64,000 nt of DNA. Source: Cognatitamlana sp035818475. GTDB taxonomy: Bacteria; Bacteroidota; Bacteroidia; Flavobacteriales; Flavobacteriaceae. Positions 42,425 through 52,835 of this stretch are shown piece after piece. Each line of letters opens with the position of its first letter. Position 1 is the first letter of the stretch. The stretch is from contig NZ_JAYMGV010000001.1 of the NCBI RefSeq assembly GCF_035818475.1, positions 2,790,001 to 2,854,000 on the forward strand. Direction: 5' to 3'. The notes under the pieces were generated by a model. The model saw nothing but the letters and a program-made list of their open reading frames with translations. It made no database searches and was not told the DNA's origin. The translations under genes were made by a program, and so were the position numbers.

Positions 42425-43558
42425 ATGAAAAAATATATTGCTTTACTACTAACAACATTTCTTTTAAGTTGTAATACATCAAAGGAAAAGATTCAACAAA
42501 AGAAATCCGCGACTCAAACCGTTACCAATTCAAGTCATCCTATTTATGGTATTCCAAAACTGGATTTAAAAGGCGCACAAGCTTTGGCTGAATTACCATT
42601 ACATTGTATAAATATAGAATATCCCAATAAGTTATCCCAGACTTTGGGAGGTGATGATGATATTAAAACACCGGAAACCCTGCATCCGGCATTTTATGGT
42701 TGTTTTGACTGGCATTCGGCAGTTCACGGGCATTGGAGCCTAGTGAGTTTGCTAAAGTCATTTCCAAATATTGATAATGCCGAAAGTATAAAGGAGCGAT
42801 TGCTTAATAATATATCCAAGCAAAATATTGAGATTGAAGTCCAATATTTTAAAGGCAAGCATAACAAGTCCTTTGAGCGAACTTATGGTTGGGCATGGTT
42901 ATTAAAACTGGCAGAGGAGTTACATACCTGGAATGCACCCGTAGCCAGAAAGCTTGAAGTAAACCTTCAACCATTGACTAACTTAATTATAGAAAAATAT
43001 ATTGAATTTTTACCAAAGCTTAATTATCCGTTACGGGTAGGAACCCATACCAATACAGCTTTTGGTCTGTCTTTTGCCTATGATTACGCAGAAGCCTTAA
43101 AAAATGAAGCCTTGAAAAAAGCAATAAAGGATCGAGCGCTTTATTTCTATTTAAATGATAAAGGGTGTCCTATGTCATGGGAACCAAGCGGGAGTGATTT
43201 TTTATCGCCTTGTTTAGAAGAAGCTGCTTTAATGAAACGTTTATTGCCCATGGAAGCATACAAACTTTGGTTAAAAGACTTTTTACCAGAGTTGAAAAAT
43301 AAAAACTATAGACTGGCAGTAGGTGTGGTTTCTGATAGAACAGACGGGCATTTGGTGCATTTGGATGGTGTGAACTTTTCCAGAGCATGGAATTTATACA
43401 AAATAGCGGATGGGCTACCGGAATATAATCATTTAAAATATATTGCAAATGAGCATATTAACTATTCTTTACCTAGTATTTTTAATGATGATTATATGGG
43501 AGGGCATTGGCTGGGAAGTTTTGCTATTTATGCCTTAAATACGGTGAATATAAATTGA
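42425..43558 (+). CDS. DUF2891 family lipoprotein
   Basis: 377 residues. Lipoprotein signal MKKYIALLLTTFLLSC. The DUF2891 stretch HPAFYGCFDWHSAVHGHWSLVSLLK and later WEPSGSDFLSPCLEEAALM and DGHLVHLDGVNFSRAWNLY are visible; the repeated helical layout is like an alpha/alpha toroid. The enzymatic role is not known. It is 64 nt after comM and 89 nt before the protease gene. Confidence 0.83.
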   Translation: MKKYIALLLTTFLLSCNTSKEKIQQKKSATQTVTNSSHPIYGIPKLDLKGAQALAELPLHCINIEYPNKLSQTLGGDDDIKTPETLHPAFYGCFDWHSAVHGHWSLVSLLKSFPNIDNAESIKERLLNNISKQNIEIEVQYFKGKHNKSFERTYGWAWLLKLAEELHTWNAPVARKLEVNLQPLTNLIIEKYIEFLPKLNYPLRVGTHTNTAFGLSFAYDYAEALKNEALKKAIKDRALYFYLNDKGCPMSWEPSGSDFLSPCLEEAALMKRLLPMEAYKLWLKDFLPELKNKNYRLAVGVVSDRTDGHLVHLDGVNFSRAWNLYKIADGLPEYNHLKYIANEHINYSLPSIFNDDYMGGHWLGSFAIYALNTVNIN

Positions 43559-43646
43559 ATGACAAATGTTAAAGAACAATTAATTTTTCATTTTATTCAT
43601 AAAATTAGGTCTAATTTTGGATTATAAATAACGAACTACCAAAAAA

Positions 43647-46600
43647 ATGAAATTATCTTCAAAGTTAATTGCAGTCTTTACTTTGGCTGTAACCACAAGT
43701 TTTGCCCAAAACCTCCTAATAAATTTTCCTTCAATCAGCCCAGACGGACAAACCATTGCTTTTAATTATCAGGGTGATATTTGGACATCAAATATAAATG
43801 GAAAAAACGCAAAGCGTATTACCATACATGAAGCTTATGACACTAAACCGGTTTGGAGCCCAGATGGAAAATCCATTGCATTTCAAAGTGACAGATATGG
43901 TAATAATGATATTTATGTAATACCATCAGATGGAGGCTTACCAAAACGATTGACCTTTCATTCTGCTACAGATATTATTACGGACTATACTGCAAATGGA
44001 GACATTCTGTTTTCAACAAGGCGAAATTTTGTACAGGTAGAACGGGAATATGAAACGCATAAAGTCAATGAAAAAGGAGGCACTCCAAGCAGGTATTTAT
44101 CTGCAGTAGGTTTTGATGCTACTTTGTCACCAAACGGAAAATATGTAGCCTTTACACGGGGTACTTGTAGGTTGGAAAGAGAAGCATATAATGGTCCTGC
44201 AAATAGAGATTTGTGGCTGTATATTATAGAAAGTGATAAGTATGTTCAACTTACAGATTTTGGAGGAAACGATTTCTATCCGCAATGGGGAGATGATAGT
44301 ACTATTTACTTTCAATCTTCAAGAAGTGGGAAGTATAATGTACATAAACTTAAAATTAATAAAGTAGGAGAGATTCAAGGAAACGTTTCTCAAGTAAGTT
44401 CTTTTAAGGATATGGGCATTTTTTCATTTCAGATTAGTAGAAATGGAAAAGACATTATTTTGGCTAAGGGTGACCAGGTTTTTACTATTGATACAGCTAC
44501 AAAGTCACAAAAAGAAATTAAAATTGAAATAGCCTCAGATTATAGATTTGACCCTGTAGTTCATAAAACCTATAGTAGTAACGCCAGTGATATAGCCGTA
44601 TCACCTAACGGGAAGCAAATGGCGATAACTATAAGAGGAGAGATTTTTATAAGGAATACAGATAAAGATAAAAAGCGAACAGTGAACGTGTCTAAGTCTG
44701 CATTTAGAGACAGAATGCCAACCTGGCTAAATGACAGTACACTTGTTTTTATTTCGGATAGAGAAGGGCAAAACGATATGTTTTTGGTGAAATCTGATGA
44801 TGGTAAAGAATCAGATGTATTAAAAACGTTAAAACATAAAATAGTAAGACTGACCAAAACAGAAGAACAAGAAAGTAACCCAGTGCTTTCCCCTGATGGT
44901 AAATCTATTGCTTTTAACAGAGGGCGAGGAAAATTGATTGTAGCTAGTATTGATGAGAAAGGAAAACTATCAAACGAAAAAATATTATTAGATGGCTGGG
45001 ATTTACCAAGAGGTGTGGCATGGTCACCGGATTCTAAATGGTTGGCCTATAGTTTAAATGACTTAGATTTTAATGGAGAAATATATGTTCATAAAGCAGA
45101 TAATTCCCGTAAACCGGCAAATATTTCAATGCATCCAAAACAAGACAGAAATCCGGTTTGGAGTCCCGATGGGAAAAAATTAATGTTTTCATCAAATAGA
45201 AATAATGGAGATTATGATGTTTGGTTTACCTGGCTGAAAAAAACAGATTGGGAAAAGACAACACAAGACTGGGATGAAGAATCAGATGATAAGAAGAAAG
45301 AGTCTAAATCAGATAAAAAAGATAAGAACGATAAGAAAAATAAGGAAGAAAAGGATAAGATTGAAGATGTGGTCATTGATTTTCAGGATATTCATGAACG
45401 TCAGGTTCAGGTAACATCATTTGTAGGAGGTGAATTTGGTCAGCTATTATCAAAAGATTCAAAAACCATTTACTATACAACAGGTAATGGTAGTAGAGGC
45501 GATGCTGATGTGGAGTCCGATTTGTTCAAAATAAAATGGAATGGTAAGGATAGAAAGGCCATTACCTCTAAAAATAGCAGGCCTTCAAATATTACATCAG
45601 ATAAGAAGCTATCTAAAATATACTTAACTAAGAGCCGTGGAAGCTTGTCTTATATAAGTTTATCTAATGATAAGTCTGAACCATTATCCTTTACGGCTAA
45701 AATGGATATAGATTATCACAATGAGTCTAAGCAAATATTTAATGAAGCTTGGAGTGCCATCAATGAAGGGTTTTATGATCCGGATTTCCATGGTCAGAAT
45801 TGGAAAAACCTTAGAAAAAAATATGAACCATTAGCTTTAAAAGCCTCTACACGTACAGATTTTCAAATGATGTTTAACTGGATGTTAGGGCAAATTAATG
45901 CGAGTCATATGGGACTTTATGGAACAGAAACCAGAGAAACGGTTCAAAGAGAAAGAACAGGATTGTTAGGCGTTGAATTTGATGTGATGCCAAACGGTCA
46001 ATTGAAAGTAGTTTCAGTGGTTCCTAATATGCCCGGGGATAGAAGCACAAGTAAATTATTTTTAGGAGATGTTGTAATGGGAGTTAATGGCACAAAACTT
46101 GGAAAAACCACAAATATGTATAGCCTGCTGGAAGGTACATCAGATGATAAAATTTATTTAGAAGTAAATAGAGGAGGAAATACTCTGGATGTTGTTATGA
46201 GGCCCAAAAGTAGTAATCGTGTAGAGAACTATAATGCTTGGGTAAAAACGCGTAAACAGTTAACGAATAAATTTTCTAATGGTAGATTAGGATATATTCA
46301 TATTCAAGGCATGAACTGGACCAGTTTTGAGCGCTTTGAAAGAGAACTTACAGCAGCAGGACTTGGCAAGGAAGGGATTGTTATTGACGTTCGTTATAAT
46401 GGCGGTGGATGGACAACTGATTATCTAATGGCAGTACTTAATGTTAAGCAGCATGCTTATACCGTTCCCAGAGGAGCAGCAAAAAACTTGAAAACAGAGC
46501 ATACCAAATTTAAAAACCACTATCCGTTTAGTGAGCGTTTACCTTTGGCATCATGGACAAAACCTTCCATAGCATTGTGTAATCAAAATAGTTATTCAAA

Positions 46601-46880
46601 CGCTGAAATTTTTTCACATGCGTATAAAGCTTTAGGATTGGGAACATTAGTTGGTGTGCCAACTTTTGGGGCGGTTATCTCTACAGGAGGAACAGGATTA
46701 ATAGATGGATCTTATGTCCGTATGCCTTTTAGGGGGTGGTACGTAAAGGAAACAAGTCAAAATATGGAATTAGGCCCCGCTCAACCGGATATTGAAGTAT
46801 TTAATAAACCTGATGATAAAGCAAAAAATAAAGATACACAGTTAAAAAGAGCTGTTGACGAGTTGTTAAGTCAGTTATAA
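43647..46880 (+). CDS. Tricorn-like S41 peptidase with beta-propeller repeats
   Basis: 1077 residues with a signal peptide (cleavage after SFAQ). WD40-like PD40 repeats such as SPDGKSIAFQSDRYGNNDIYV fill the first ~600 residues; a highly charged KD-rich insert is near 540-575. A PDZ domain (about 765-860) precedes the S41 domain, with IDVRYNGGGW and SYSNAEIF, in which S984 is the probable nucleophile. Tricorn core proteins degrade peptides to small pieces. The cell location should be periplasmic. Confidence 0.9.
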   Translation: MKLSSKLIAVFTLAVTTSFAQNLLINFPSISPDGQTIAFNYQGDIWTSNINGKNAKRITIHEAYDTKPVWSPDGKSIAFQSDRYGNNDIYVIPSDGGLPKRLTFHSATDIITDYTANGDILFSTRRNFVQVEREYETHKVNEKGGTPSRYLSAVGFDATLSPNGKYVAFTRGTCRLEREAYNGPANRDLWLYIIESDKYVQLTDFGGNDFYPQWGDDSTIYFQSSRSGKYNVHKLKINKVGEIQGNVSQVSSFKDMGIFSFQISRNGKDIILAKGDQVFTIDTATKSQKEIKIEIASDYRFDPVVHKTYSSNASDIAVSPNGKQMAITIRGEIFIRNTDKDKKRTVNVSKSAFRDRMPTWLNDSTLVFISDREGQNDMFLVKSDDGKESDVLKTLKHKIVRLTKTEEQESNPVLSPDGKSIAFNRGRGKLIVASIDEKGKLSNEKILLDGWDLPRGVAWSPDSKWLAYSLNDLDFNGEIYVHKADNSRKPANISMHPKQDRNPVWSPDGKKLMFSSNRNNGDYDVWFTWLKKTDWEKTTQDWDEESDDKKKESKSDKKDKNDKKNKEEKDKIEDVVIDFQDIHERQVQVTSFVGGEFGQLLSKDSKTIYYTTGNGSRGDADVESDLFKIKWNGKDRKAITSKNSRPSNITSDKKLSKIYLTKSRGSLSYISLSNDKSEPLSFTAKMDIDYHNESKQIFNEAWSAINEGFYDPDFHGQNWKNLRKKYEPLALKASTRTDFQMMFNWMLGQINASHMGLYGTETRETVQRERTGLLGVEFDVMPNGQLKVVSVVPNMPGDRSTSKLFLGDVVMGVNGTKLGKTTNMYSLLEGTSDDKIYLEVNRGGNTLDVVMRPKSSNRVENYNAWVKTRKQLTNKFSNGRLGYIHIQGMNWTSFERFERELTAAGLGKEGIVIDVRYNGGGWTTDYLMAVLNVKQHAYTVPRGAAKNLKTEHTKFKNHYPFSERLPLASWTKPSIALCNQNSYSNAEIFSHAYKALGLGTLVGVPTFGAVISTGGTGLIDGSYVRMPFRGWYVKETSQNMELGPAQPDIEVFNKPDDKAKNKDTQLKRAVDELLSQL

Positions 46881-46889
46881 AAATCCTTT

Positions 46890-48119
46890 TTGAAACACAT
46901 ATTTAAAAATATAGGCCCGGGCCCACTGGTAGCTGCTGCTTTTATAGGCCCGGGAACGGTTACCGTTTGTACCTTGGCTGGTGTAGGTTTTGGGTATGCT
47001 TTACTTTGGGCCATGGTTTTATCTGTGGTAGCCACTATTGTTCTACAGGAAATGACGGCCAGACTGGGTATTATATCACAAAAAGGCTTGTCTCGGATTA
47101 TTAGAGAGGAAATTAAACACCCCGTTTTAAAAATTATAGCTATAGTTTTGATATTATCGGCTATTGTTCTTGGTAATGCTGCCTATGAAGCAGGAAATAT
47201 TAGCGGCGGTGTACTGGGGCTGGAAGCTATTATTGGGGTTCAAAGTATTAATTTTAATGGATTTTCATTTAATCTGTTGAGCTTTTTAATTGGAGCAATT
47301 GCATTTGGGTTATTGTATATTGGGAATTATAAAATACTTGAAAAGGTTTTAGTATCATTGGTTATTTTGATGAGCCTTGCATTTTTATTGACCGCCATAA
47401 TTACCAAACCAAATATTTCTGAAATTTTAAAGGGCGCTTTTGTACCCAATATTTCAAAAGGTAATTTGCTTACCGTTATAGCAATAATAGGTACTACGGT
47501 TGTACCCTATAATCTTTTTTTACATGCTTCATTAGTAAAGGAAAAATGGAAAAATGTAAATGATTTACAACTGGCCAGAAAAGACACCTTTATAGCGATT
47601 GTTCTTGGTGGTTTGGTTTCTATGTGCATAATTATTTCTGCAGCTTCTATTCAAACTACAGACATTCAAAGTGTAACAGATTTGGCCCAGGGCTTAGAAC
47701 CTCTGTTTGGAAGTTTTGCCAAGTATTTTTTGGCTGTTGGATTATTTGCTGCGGGAATAACCAGCGCTATTACAGCGCCTTTGGCAGCGGCATATGTAGC
47801 TAATGGATGTTTAGGTTGGACCACTAATATGAAGTCAGCGAGATTTAGATTTGTTTGGGCATTTATTATAATTTTAGGAATCTTAGTGTCATCTTTAGGA
47901 ATTAAACCAATCAAAATTATAAAATTTGCACAAGTAGCAAATGGAATTTTGTTACCGGTAATAGCTGCCTTTTTGATTTGGGTTATGAATAAATCCTCTG
48001 TTTTGGGGAGTCATAAAAACACTTTAAAGCAGAATATTTTTGGCTTTATTATTTTATTAATTAGTATATTGTTATCACTTGCTACCTTAAATAAAGTATT
48101 TGAGCTGAACATATTTTAA
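46890..48119 (+). CDS. NRAMP-related transporter lacking the metal-binding motifs
   Basis: 409 residues, about 11 transmembrane helices, started at the TTG at 46890, 10 nt after the protease stop. The NRAMP fold is seen in GPGPLVAAAFIGPGTV. In true metal transporters helix 1 has DPGN; here it is GPGT (20-23). Helix 6 has VPYN (205-208) in place of MPHN. The two motifs that hold the metal are therefore altered. The gene is followed without gap by pxpABC, so a non-metal substrate such as 5-oxoproline is likely, though unproven. Confidence 0.8.
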   Translation: MKHIFKNIGPGPLVAAAFIGPGTVTVCTLAGVGFGYALLWAMVLSVVATIVLQEMTARLGIISQKGLSRIIREEIKHPVLKIIAIVLILSAIVLGNAAYEAGNISGGVLGLEAIIGVQSINFNGFSFNLLSFLIGAIAFGLLYIGNYKILEKVLVSLVILMSLAFLLTAIITKPNISEILKGAFVPNISKGNLLTVIAIIGTTVVPYNLFLHASLVKEKWKNVNDLQLARKDTFIAIVLGGLVSMCIIISAASIQTTDIQSVTDLAQGLEPLFGSFAKYFLAVGLFAAGITSAITAPLAAAYVANGCLGWTTNMKSARFRFVWAFIIILGILVSSLGIKPIKIIKFAQVANGILLPVIAAFLIWVMNKSSVLGSHKNTLKQNIFGFIILLISILLSLATLNKVFELNIF

Positions 48120-48121
48120 TA

Positions 48122-48859
48122 ATGCCGGAAAGTATTGATATAAATGTAGATGTGGGAGAAGGAATAGGGAATGAATCCTTATTAATGCCTTATATTTCTT
48201 CATGTAATATAGCTTGTGGTGGTCATGCGGGAGATTTTGAAACCATGAAAACTGTAGTGGGGTTAGCCAAGCAGCATCGTGTAAAAATAGGAGCACATCC
48301 TTCATTTCCTGATAAAGTACATTTTGGAAGAAAAAAAATGGATATGCCTTGTGTGGCTTTGTATACTTCGATAAAAAATCAGATTACGGATTTAGTCACA
48401 GTATTAAAAGAAGCGCATATACAACTTCATCATGTAAAACCTCATGGTGCTTTATATAATTTAGCGGCAGTTGACGAAAAAGTAGCCAATGTTGTTGTGG
48501 AAGTGATGAAAGGGTTAATGCTTCGTGCAAAACTTTATGTGCCTTATAACTCTGTGATTGCAGAAGTGGCCAAAAAGAACAATATTCCCATCACCTATGA
48601 AGCTTTTGCTGATAGAAATTATAATGAGGATTTGACCTTGGTTTCAAGAACAGAAAAAAAAGCTTTAATAGAAGATGTAGAAGTTATGTTTGAGCATGTT
48701 TACTCTGTACTCTCATCTGAAAAAATAAAAACAATATCCGGCAAATTAATTAATATAAAAGCAGAAACATTTTGTGTTCATGGAGATAATCCCAAAGCAG
48801 TTAGTTTGATTTCGGGGTTATCAAAACGACTTGAATCAAAGGGTGTGAAAATTAGATAG
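48122..48859 (+). CDS. pxpA: 5-oxoprolinase subunit A (LamB/YcsF)
   Basis: 245 residues, LamB/YcsF family. Motifs: VDVGEGIGNE near 9-18, SCNIACGGHAGD near 27-38, GAHPSFPDKVHFGRKKM and KPHGALYNLA. PxpABC cleaves 5-oxoproline to glutamate with ATP. It follows the transporter gene by 2 nt and precedes pxpB by 4 nt. Confidence 0.92.
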   Translation: MPESIDINVDVGEGIGNESLLMPYISSCNIACGGHAGDFETMKTVVGLAKQHRVKIGAHPSFPDKVHFGRKKMDMPCVALYTSIKNQITDLVTVLKEAHIQLHHVKPHGALYNLAAVDEKVANVVVEVMKGLMLRAKLYVPYNSVIAEVAKKNNIPITYEAFADRNYNEDLTLVSRTEKKALIEDVEVMFEHVYSVLSSEKIKTISGKLINIKAETFCVHGDNPKAVSLISGLSKRLESKGVKIR

Positions 48860-48863
48860 TCCA

Positions 48864-49595
48864 ATGCGTTTTAATCTTTCATACAAACCTTTTGGTGAAC
48901 GTGCTATTTTGATTGAATGGCCTTCAGAAATTAGTAAAACTGTCTTATCTGATATTCTTTTTTTTAAAGAAAACATCAAGAAACATAAGCTTGGTTCAAT
49001 TGTTGAAATACGATCAGCGTATAATTCATTGTTGGTTATTTATAATGACGATACGTTCTCTTTTGAAGAAGAGATCAGCTTGCTGGAGATTATATATAGT
49101 TCCAATAAGTTATCAAAAGAGAGTCCGTCAAAACTATGGAAGATTCCGGTTTGCTACGAGGATCATTTTGCTTTGGATTTAGATGTTATGTCCGAAGCAA
49201 AGCAAATGTCAAAAGCGAAAATAGTTAAGCTACATTCAGAAACTGTATATACCGTTTACTTCATTGGTTTTTTACCGGGTTTTTTGTATTTGGGCGGATT
49301 GGATGAACGCTTAGTTGCTCCAAGAAAAGGAACACCCAGAATGAAAATAAAAAAAGGGGCTGTAGCTATAGGAGGAAGCCAAACGGGTGTGTATCCAAAT
49401 GAAAGCCCCGGAGGTTGGAATATTATAGGTAATTCTCCAATAGATTTTTTTAACTCTAAAAATGAAATACCATGTTTTGCTAAAGCAGGAGATAGTATTC
49501 AATTTTATGAGATTTCATTTGAAGAATATAATACGATCAAAACCTTGGTTGATGCAGGAGTTTACCAAATAGAAAATGAGGTCTTAAATGATTAA
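48864..49595 (+). CDS. pxpB: 5-oxoprolinase subunit B (KipI family)
   Basis: 243 residues, carboxyltransferase-like KipI family. The conserved C-terminal IGFLPGFLYLGGLD and PRKGTPRMKIKKGAVAIGG stretch and SPGGWNIIGNSP are visible. It overlaps pxpC by 8 nt. Confidence 0.92.
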   Translation: MRFNLSYKPFGERAILIEWPSEISKTVLSDILFFKENIKKHKLGSIVEIRSAYNSLLVIYNDDTFSFEEEISLLEIIYSSNKLSKESPSKLWKIPVCYEDHFALDLDVMSEAKQMSKAKIVKLHSETVYTVYFIGFLPGFLYLGGLDERLVAPRKGTPRMKIKKGAVAIGGSQTGVYPNESPGGWNIIGNSPIDFFNSKNEIPCFAKAGDSIQFYEISFEEYNTIKTLVDAGVYQIENEVLND

Positions 49596-50442
49596 AGTGC
49601 TACATTCCGGATTTTATTCAACCATTCAAGATTTAGGAAGGAATGGCTATCAGGAGTATGGCGTACCATATTCTGGTGCAATGGATCAATATGCAGCTTC
49701 TATGGCTAATGCTTTACTTGGGAATACATTGGATTCTGCAGTCATTGAGGTGACCATGACCGGGGCAACATTGCAATTTCAAAATGAGACATGTATTTGC
49801 TTAACCGGTGCGGATATGAACCCCAAAGTAAATGATATAAATGTATTGAATTATAAGGTAATAAGTATCAAAACTGGTGATGTTTTAAGTTTTGGACGGT
49901 TAAAAAGTGGTTTTCGTACTTACATAGCCGTATTAGGAGGCTTTAATACTGAAACTGTTATGAATAGCAGAAGTATGTATAAAGGTATAACCAGTCAACA
50001 TAAATTAAATAAAGGCGATGAATTAAGTATAGCTATTAATGATATTGTTTTTGACAACAAGCATGCAGTTTTGAAAGTGAATAAGGCGTATTTATCTAAA
50101 TTTGAAATAACGGTATTTAAAGGCCCGGAGTTTAATTTTCTAACCCAAACACAACAACATAAATTACTAACATCAAGCTTCACTATTTCTAATAATAACA
50201 ATAGAATGGCATACCAACTTGAAGAGGTTATTGAGAATACCTTAGACGCCATTATTACGGCTCCTGTATTACCTGGAACCGTTCAATTAACCCCTTCAGG
50301 TAAACTTATTGTTTTAATGCGGGATTGTCAAACAACAGGAGGTTACCCAAGAGTATTACAACTTAAAGAATCTGCTTTAGATGTATTAGCGCAAAAACAT
50401 ACGGGTAAGTCCATTAATTTTACTTTAAACTCTAAAATTTAG
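49588..50442 (+). CDS. pxpC: 5-oxoprolinase subunit C (KipA family)
   Basis: 284 residues, KipA/biotin-dependent carboxyltransferase-like family. The start has STIQDLGRNGYQEYGVPYSGAMD; the end has GTVQLTPSGKLIVLMRDCQTTGGYPRV. It completes pxpABC with the upstream genes. Confidence 0.92.
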   Translation: MIKVLHSGFYSTIQDLGRNGYQEYGVPYSGAMDQYAASMANALLGNTLDSAVIEVTMTGATLQFQNETCICLTGADMNPKVNDINVLNYKVISIKTGDVLSFGRLKSGFRTYIAVLGGFNTETVMNSRSMYKGITSQHKLNKGDELSIAINDIVFDNKHAVLKVNKAYLSKFEITVFKGPEFNFLTQTQQHKLLTSSFTISNNNNRMAYQLEEVIENTLDAIITAPVLPGTVQLTPSGKLIVLMRDCQTTGGYPRVLQLKESALDVLAQKHTGKSINFTLNSKI

Positions 50443-50505
50443 TTAATGTTTAAAGATTTAGGTTAAGAATCCTTTAGTTTTCCGACAGATTTTAAAATTT
50501 TATAT

Positions 50506-51267
50506 ATGACCAAGCCATTACTTGTGTTTTCTGTGCTTTCTGTTTTGATATTTAATTGTAAACAAAGCCCTGTTCAAAATGCAAACCATATCACAGATAA
50601 ATCTATTGAAATATCAGGAGGAGAACTACTTAAAAGATCTGCTGTCAAATTTGATTTTAGAGATAAGCACTATACAGCAATTAGAGACAACGGAAGCTTT
50701 GTTTTAGAGAGGACTTTTATAAATGATTCTGTTATAGTAGCAGATAAATTAAGTAATAATGGATTTGAAAGATTGGTTGACAATAAGCCTGCAAAAATCC
50801 CGGACAGTATGATTCCAAGGTATTCTGCATCTGTGAATTCCGTACATTATTTTTCAGTATTGCCATACGGGTTAAATGATGCTGCTGTTAATAAAGATTA
50901 TATAGGGAAGGCTACGGTAAAAAATGAAAACTATCATAAAATAAAAGTGACTTTTAACCAGGAAGGCGGTGGTGAAGATTTTGAAGATGTTTTTGTTTAT
51001 TGGGTTAATTCTAAAAATTACAAAGTAGATTATCTGGCGTATTCATATAGTGAAAGTCATGGTATTGGTTTGCGTTTCAGGGAAGCCTATAACGAACGTT
51101 TTGTTAAAGGAATAAGATTTGTTGATTATAATAATTTTAGATCGGCTGACACTAATATTAAGTTGGAAGAATTGGATATGTTTTTTGAAAAAGGACAATT
51201 GGAATTGCTTTCCAAGATAGAACTTAAAAATATTGAAGTCAATCTATTGTCAGTACCTGATGCGTGA
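50506..51267 (+). CDS. DUF6503 family lipoprotein
   Basis: 253 residues with a lipoprotein signal (LSVLIFNC near residue 18). Charged beta-rich mature sequence with KVTFNQEGGGEDFEDVFVYWVNSKNYKVDYLAYSYSE split around residue 160 is typical of DUF6503 proteins of Bacteroidota. The function is unknown. It follows pxpC by 63 nt but need not be in the same unit. Confidence 0.75.
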   Translation: MTKPLLVFSVLSVLIFNCKQSPVQNANHITDKSIEISGGELLKRSAVKFDFRDKHYTAIRDNGSFVLERTFINDSVIVADKLSNNGFERLVDNKPAKIPDSMIPRYSASVNSVHYFSVLPYGLNDAAVNKDYIGKATVKNENYHKIKVTFNQEGGGEDFEDVFVYWVNSKNYKVDYLAYSYSESHGIGLRFREAYNERFVKGIRFVDYNNFRSADTNIKLEELDMFFEKGQLELLSKIELKNIEVNLLSVPDA

Positions 51268-51316
51268 TTGTATTATTAATAGTCACTATGTATAAATTTC
51301 CGTTGTTGTTATCATT

Positions 51317-52015
51317 TTAGGCTAATGATAGAGCTATTTTAATCATATTATTAAATGTGGTTTCCCGCTCTTTGGCAGAAGTACGTTTGCCGGTAACCAA
51401 TGAATCTGAAATAGTTAAAACAGAGAGCGCCTTTACGTTATGTTTAGCAGCAATTGTATATAATCCGGCTGATTCCATTTCAACGCAAAGTACTCCAAAT
51501 TTTGACCATTTTTTATAAGACTCAAAATCATCAGCATAGAACTCGTCAGAGGTAAAAACGTTACCGGCTTTTATGGGGATATTCTTTGATTTTGCAGCGT
51601 CAACCGCTTTTTGAAATAATTCAAAGTTAGCAGTAGGGGCATAATCTGCACCGTTAAAGCGAAGCTCATTAAGCCCAGAGTTTGATGAAGCTGCCATGGC
51701 TAGAACAATGTCTCTAATTTTGATATGTTCCTGATAGGAACCTGCACTACCTACCCGAATTAAGTTTTTAACATTATAGTCTGTGATGAGTTCATGAGCA
51801 TATATTGAAATTGATGGTACTCCCATACCTGTACCCATAACAGAAACCGGCTTACCCTGATAGGTCCCCGTATACCCAAACATATTTCTAACTTTATTAA
51901 AACAAAATGGGTTTTCTAAATAGGTTTCAGCTATCCATTTTGCTCGTAACGGATCACCCGGAAGTAGAATAGTTTCAGCTATGTCTCCTTTTTTTGCTTC
52001 AATATGTACACTCAT
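51317..52015 (-). CDS. deoD: Purine-nucleoside phosphorylase, DeoD type
   Basis: 232 residues, hexameric PNP family. Motifs: VHIEAKKGDIAETILLPGDPLRAKW at the start, GTGMGVPSISIYAHEL near 61-76, IRVGSAGSY, EMESAGLYTIA and ISDSLVTG. It releases free purine bases and (deoxy)ribose 1-phosphate. It lies 8 nt from deoC, with which it forms a deoxynucleoside catabolism unit. Confidence 0.93.
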   Translation of the reverse strand: MSVHIEAKKGDIAETILLPGDPLRAKWIAETYLENPFCFNKVRNMFGYTGTYQGKPVSVMGTGMGVPSISIYAHELITDYNVKNLIRVGSAGSYQEHIKIRDIVLAMAASSNSGLNELRFNGADYAPTANFELFQKAVDAAKSKNIPIKAGNVFTSDEFYADDFESYKKWSKFGVLCVEMESAGLYTIAAKHNVKALSVLTISDSLVTGKRTSAKERETTFNNMIKIALSLA

Positions 52016-52022
52016 AGAATCT

Positions 52023-52691
52023 TTAATAATTTGAATTAGAAGCAGCTGTTCCTGTAACTATAGCAATGCCTGATGATGTGCCTAATCGGTCAACTCCCAT
52101 ATTGATATATTCTAAAGCTGTTTTGGTATCCCTAATACCACCTGATGCTTTTATTTTAATACATTTCTGACAAACACTTTTCATAAGTTTAATGTCATTT
52201 TTTGTAGCGCCTTCAGTTCCAAATCCGGTTGAGGTCTTAATAAAATCGGCTCCACTTTGAACAGCCAATTCGCTGGCTTTAATGATTTCAATTTCTTCAA
52301 GATAACAGGTTTCTAAAATAACTTTTAATATGTTATTAGGCATGATCTGTTTTACCGCTTCAATATCTTTCCAGACGCCATCAAAGTCTTTGCTTTTCAA
52401 TAAACCAATGTTGATAACCATATCAATTTCATCAGCACCATTTTTTAAAGCATCAGAAGCTTCTGCTACCTTGGCTGCAGTACTCATTGCCCCTAAAGGA
52501 AAACCAATAACTGTACAAACTTTTACATTGGAATTCTTTAAAGTGTCTTTAGCCAGGGAAACATAACTGCTATTTACACATACTGAGAAAAAGTTATATT
52601 GTTTGGCTTCTTCACAGAGCTGAATAATATCATTTTTTGTAGCCGTGGCTTTTAAAAGCGTGTGGTCAATAAAATTATTAAAAGGACTCAT
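52023..52691 (-). CDS. deoC: Deoxyribose-phosphate aldolase
   Basis: 222 residues. Active-site features of DERA are intact: IDHTLLK at the start, ADEIDMVINIG, the Schiff-base lysine K152 in FIKTSTGF, and the second lysine in KASGGIRD. It splits deoxyribose 5-phosphate to acetaldehyde and glyceraldehyde 3-phosphate. A second, diverged paralogue lies 144 nt upstream. Confidence 0.93.
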   Translation of the reverse strand: MSPFNNFIDHTLLKATATKNDIIQLCEEAKQYNFFSVCVNSSYVSLAKDTLKNSNVKVCTVIGFPLGAMSTAAKVAEASDALKNGADEIDMVINIGLLKSKDFDGVWKDIEAVKQIMPNNILKVILETCYLEEIEIIKASELAVQSGADFIKTSTGFGTEGATKNDIKLMKSVCQKCIKIKASGGIRDTKTALEYINMGVDRLGTSSGIAIVTGTAASNSNY

Positions 52692-52835
52692 ATTATGTTA
52701 AACCTTTGAGTTTTGTGAATAATAACAAAGCGAATATCTGAATATCTGACAGCAGGTCTTTCAAAGGTATTAACAAATATCTGTTTTTACTACTTTTTAG
52801 GATGTAAAAAATAGATTGTTACAATATGCTATAAA

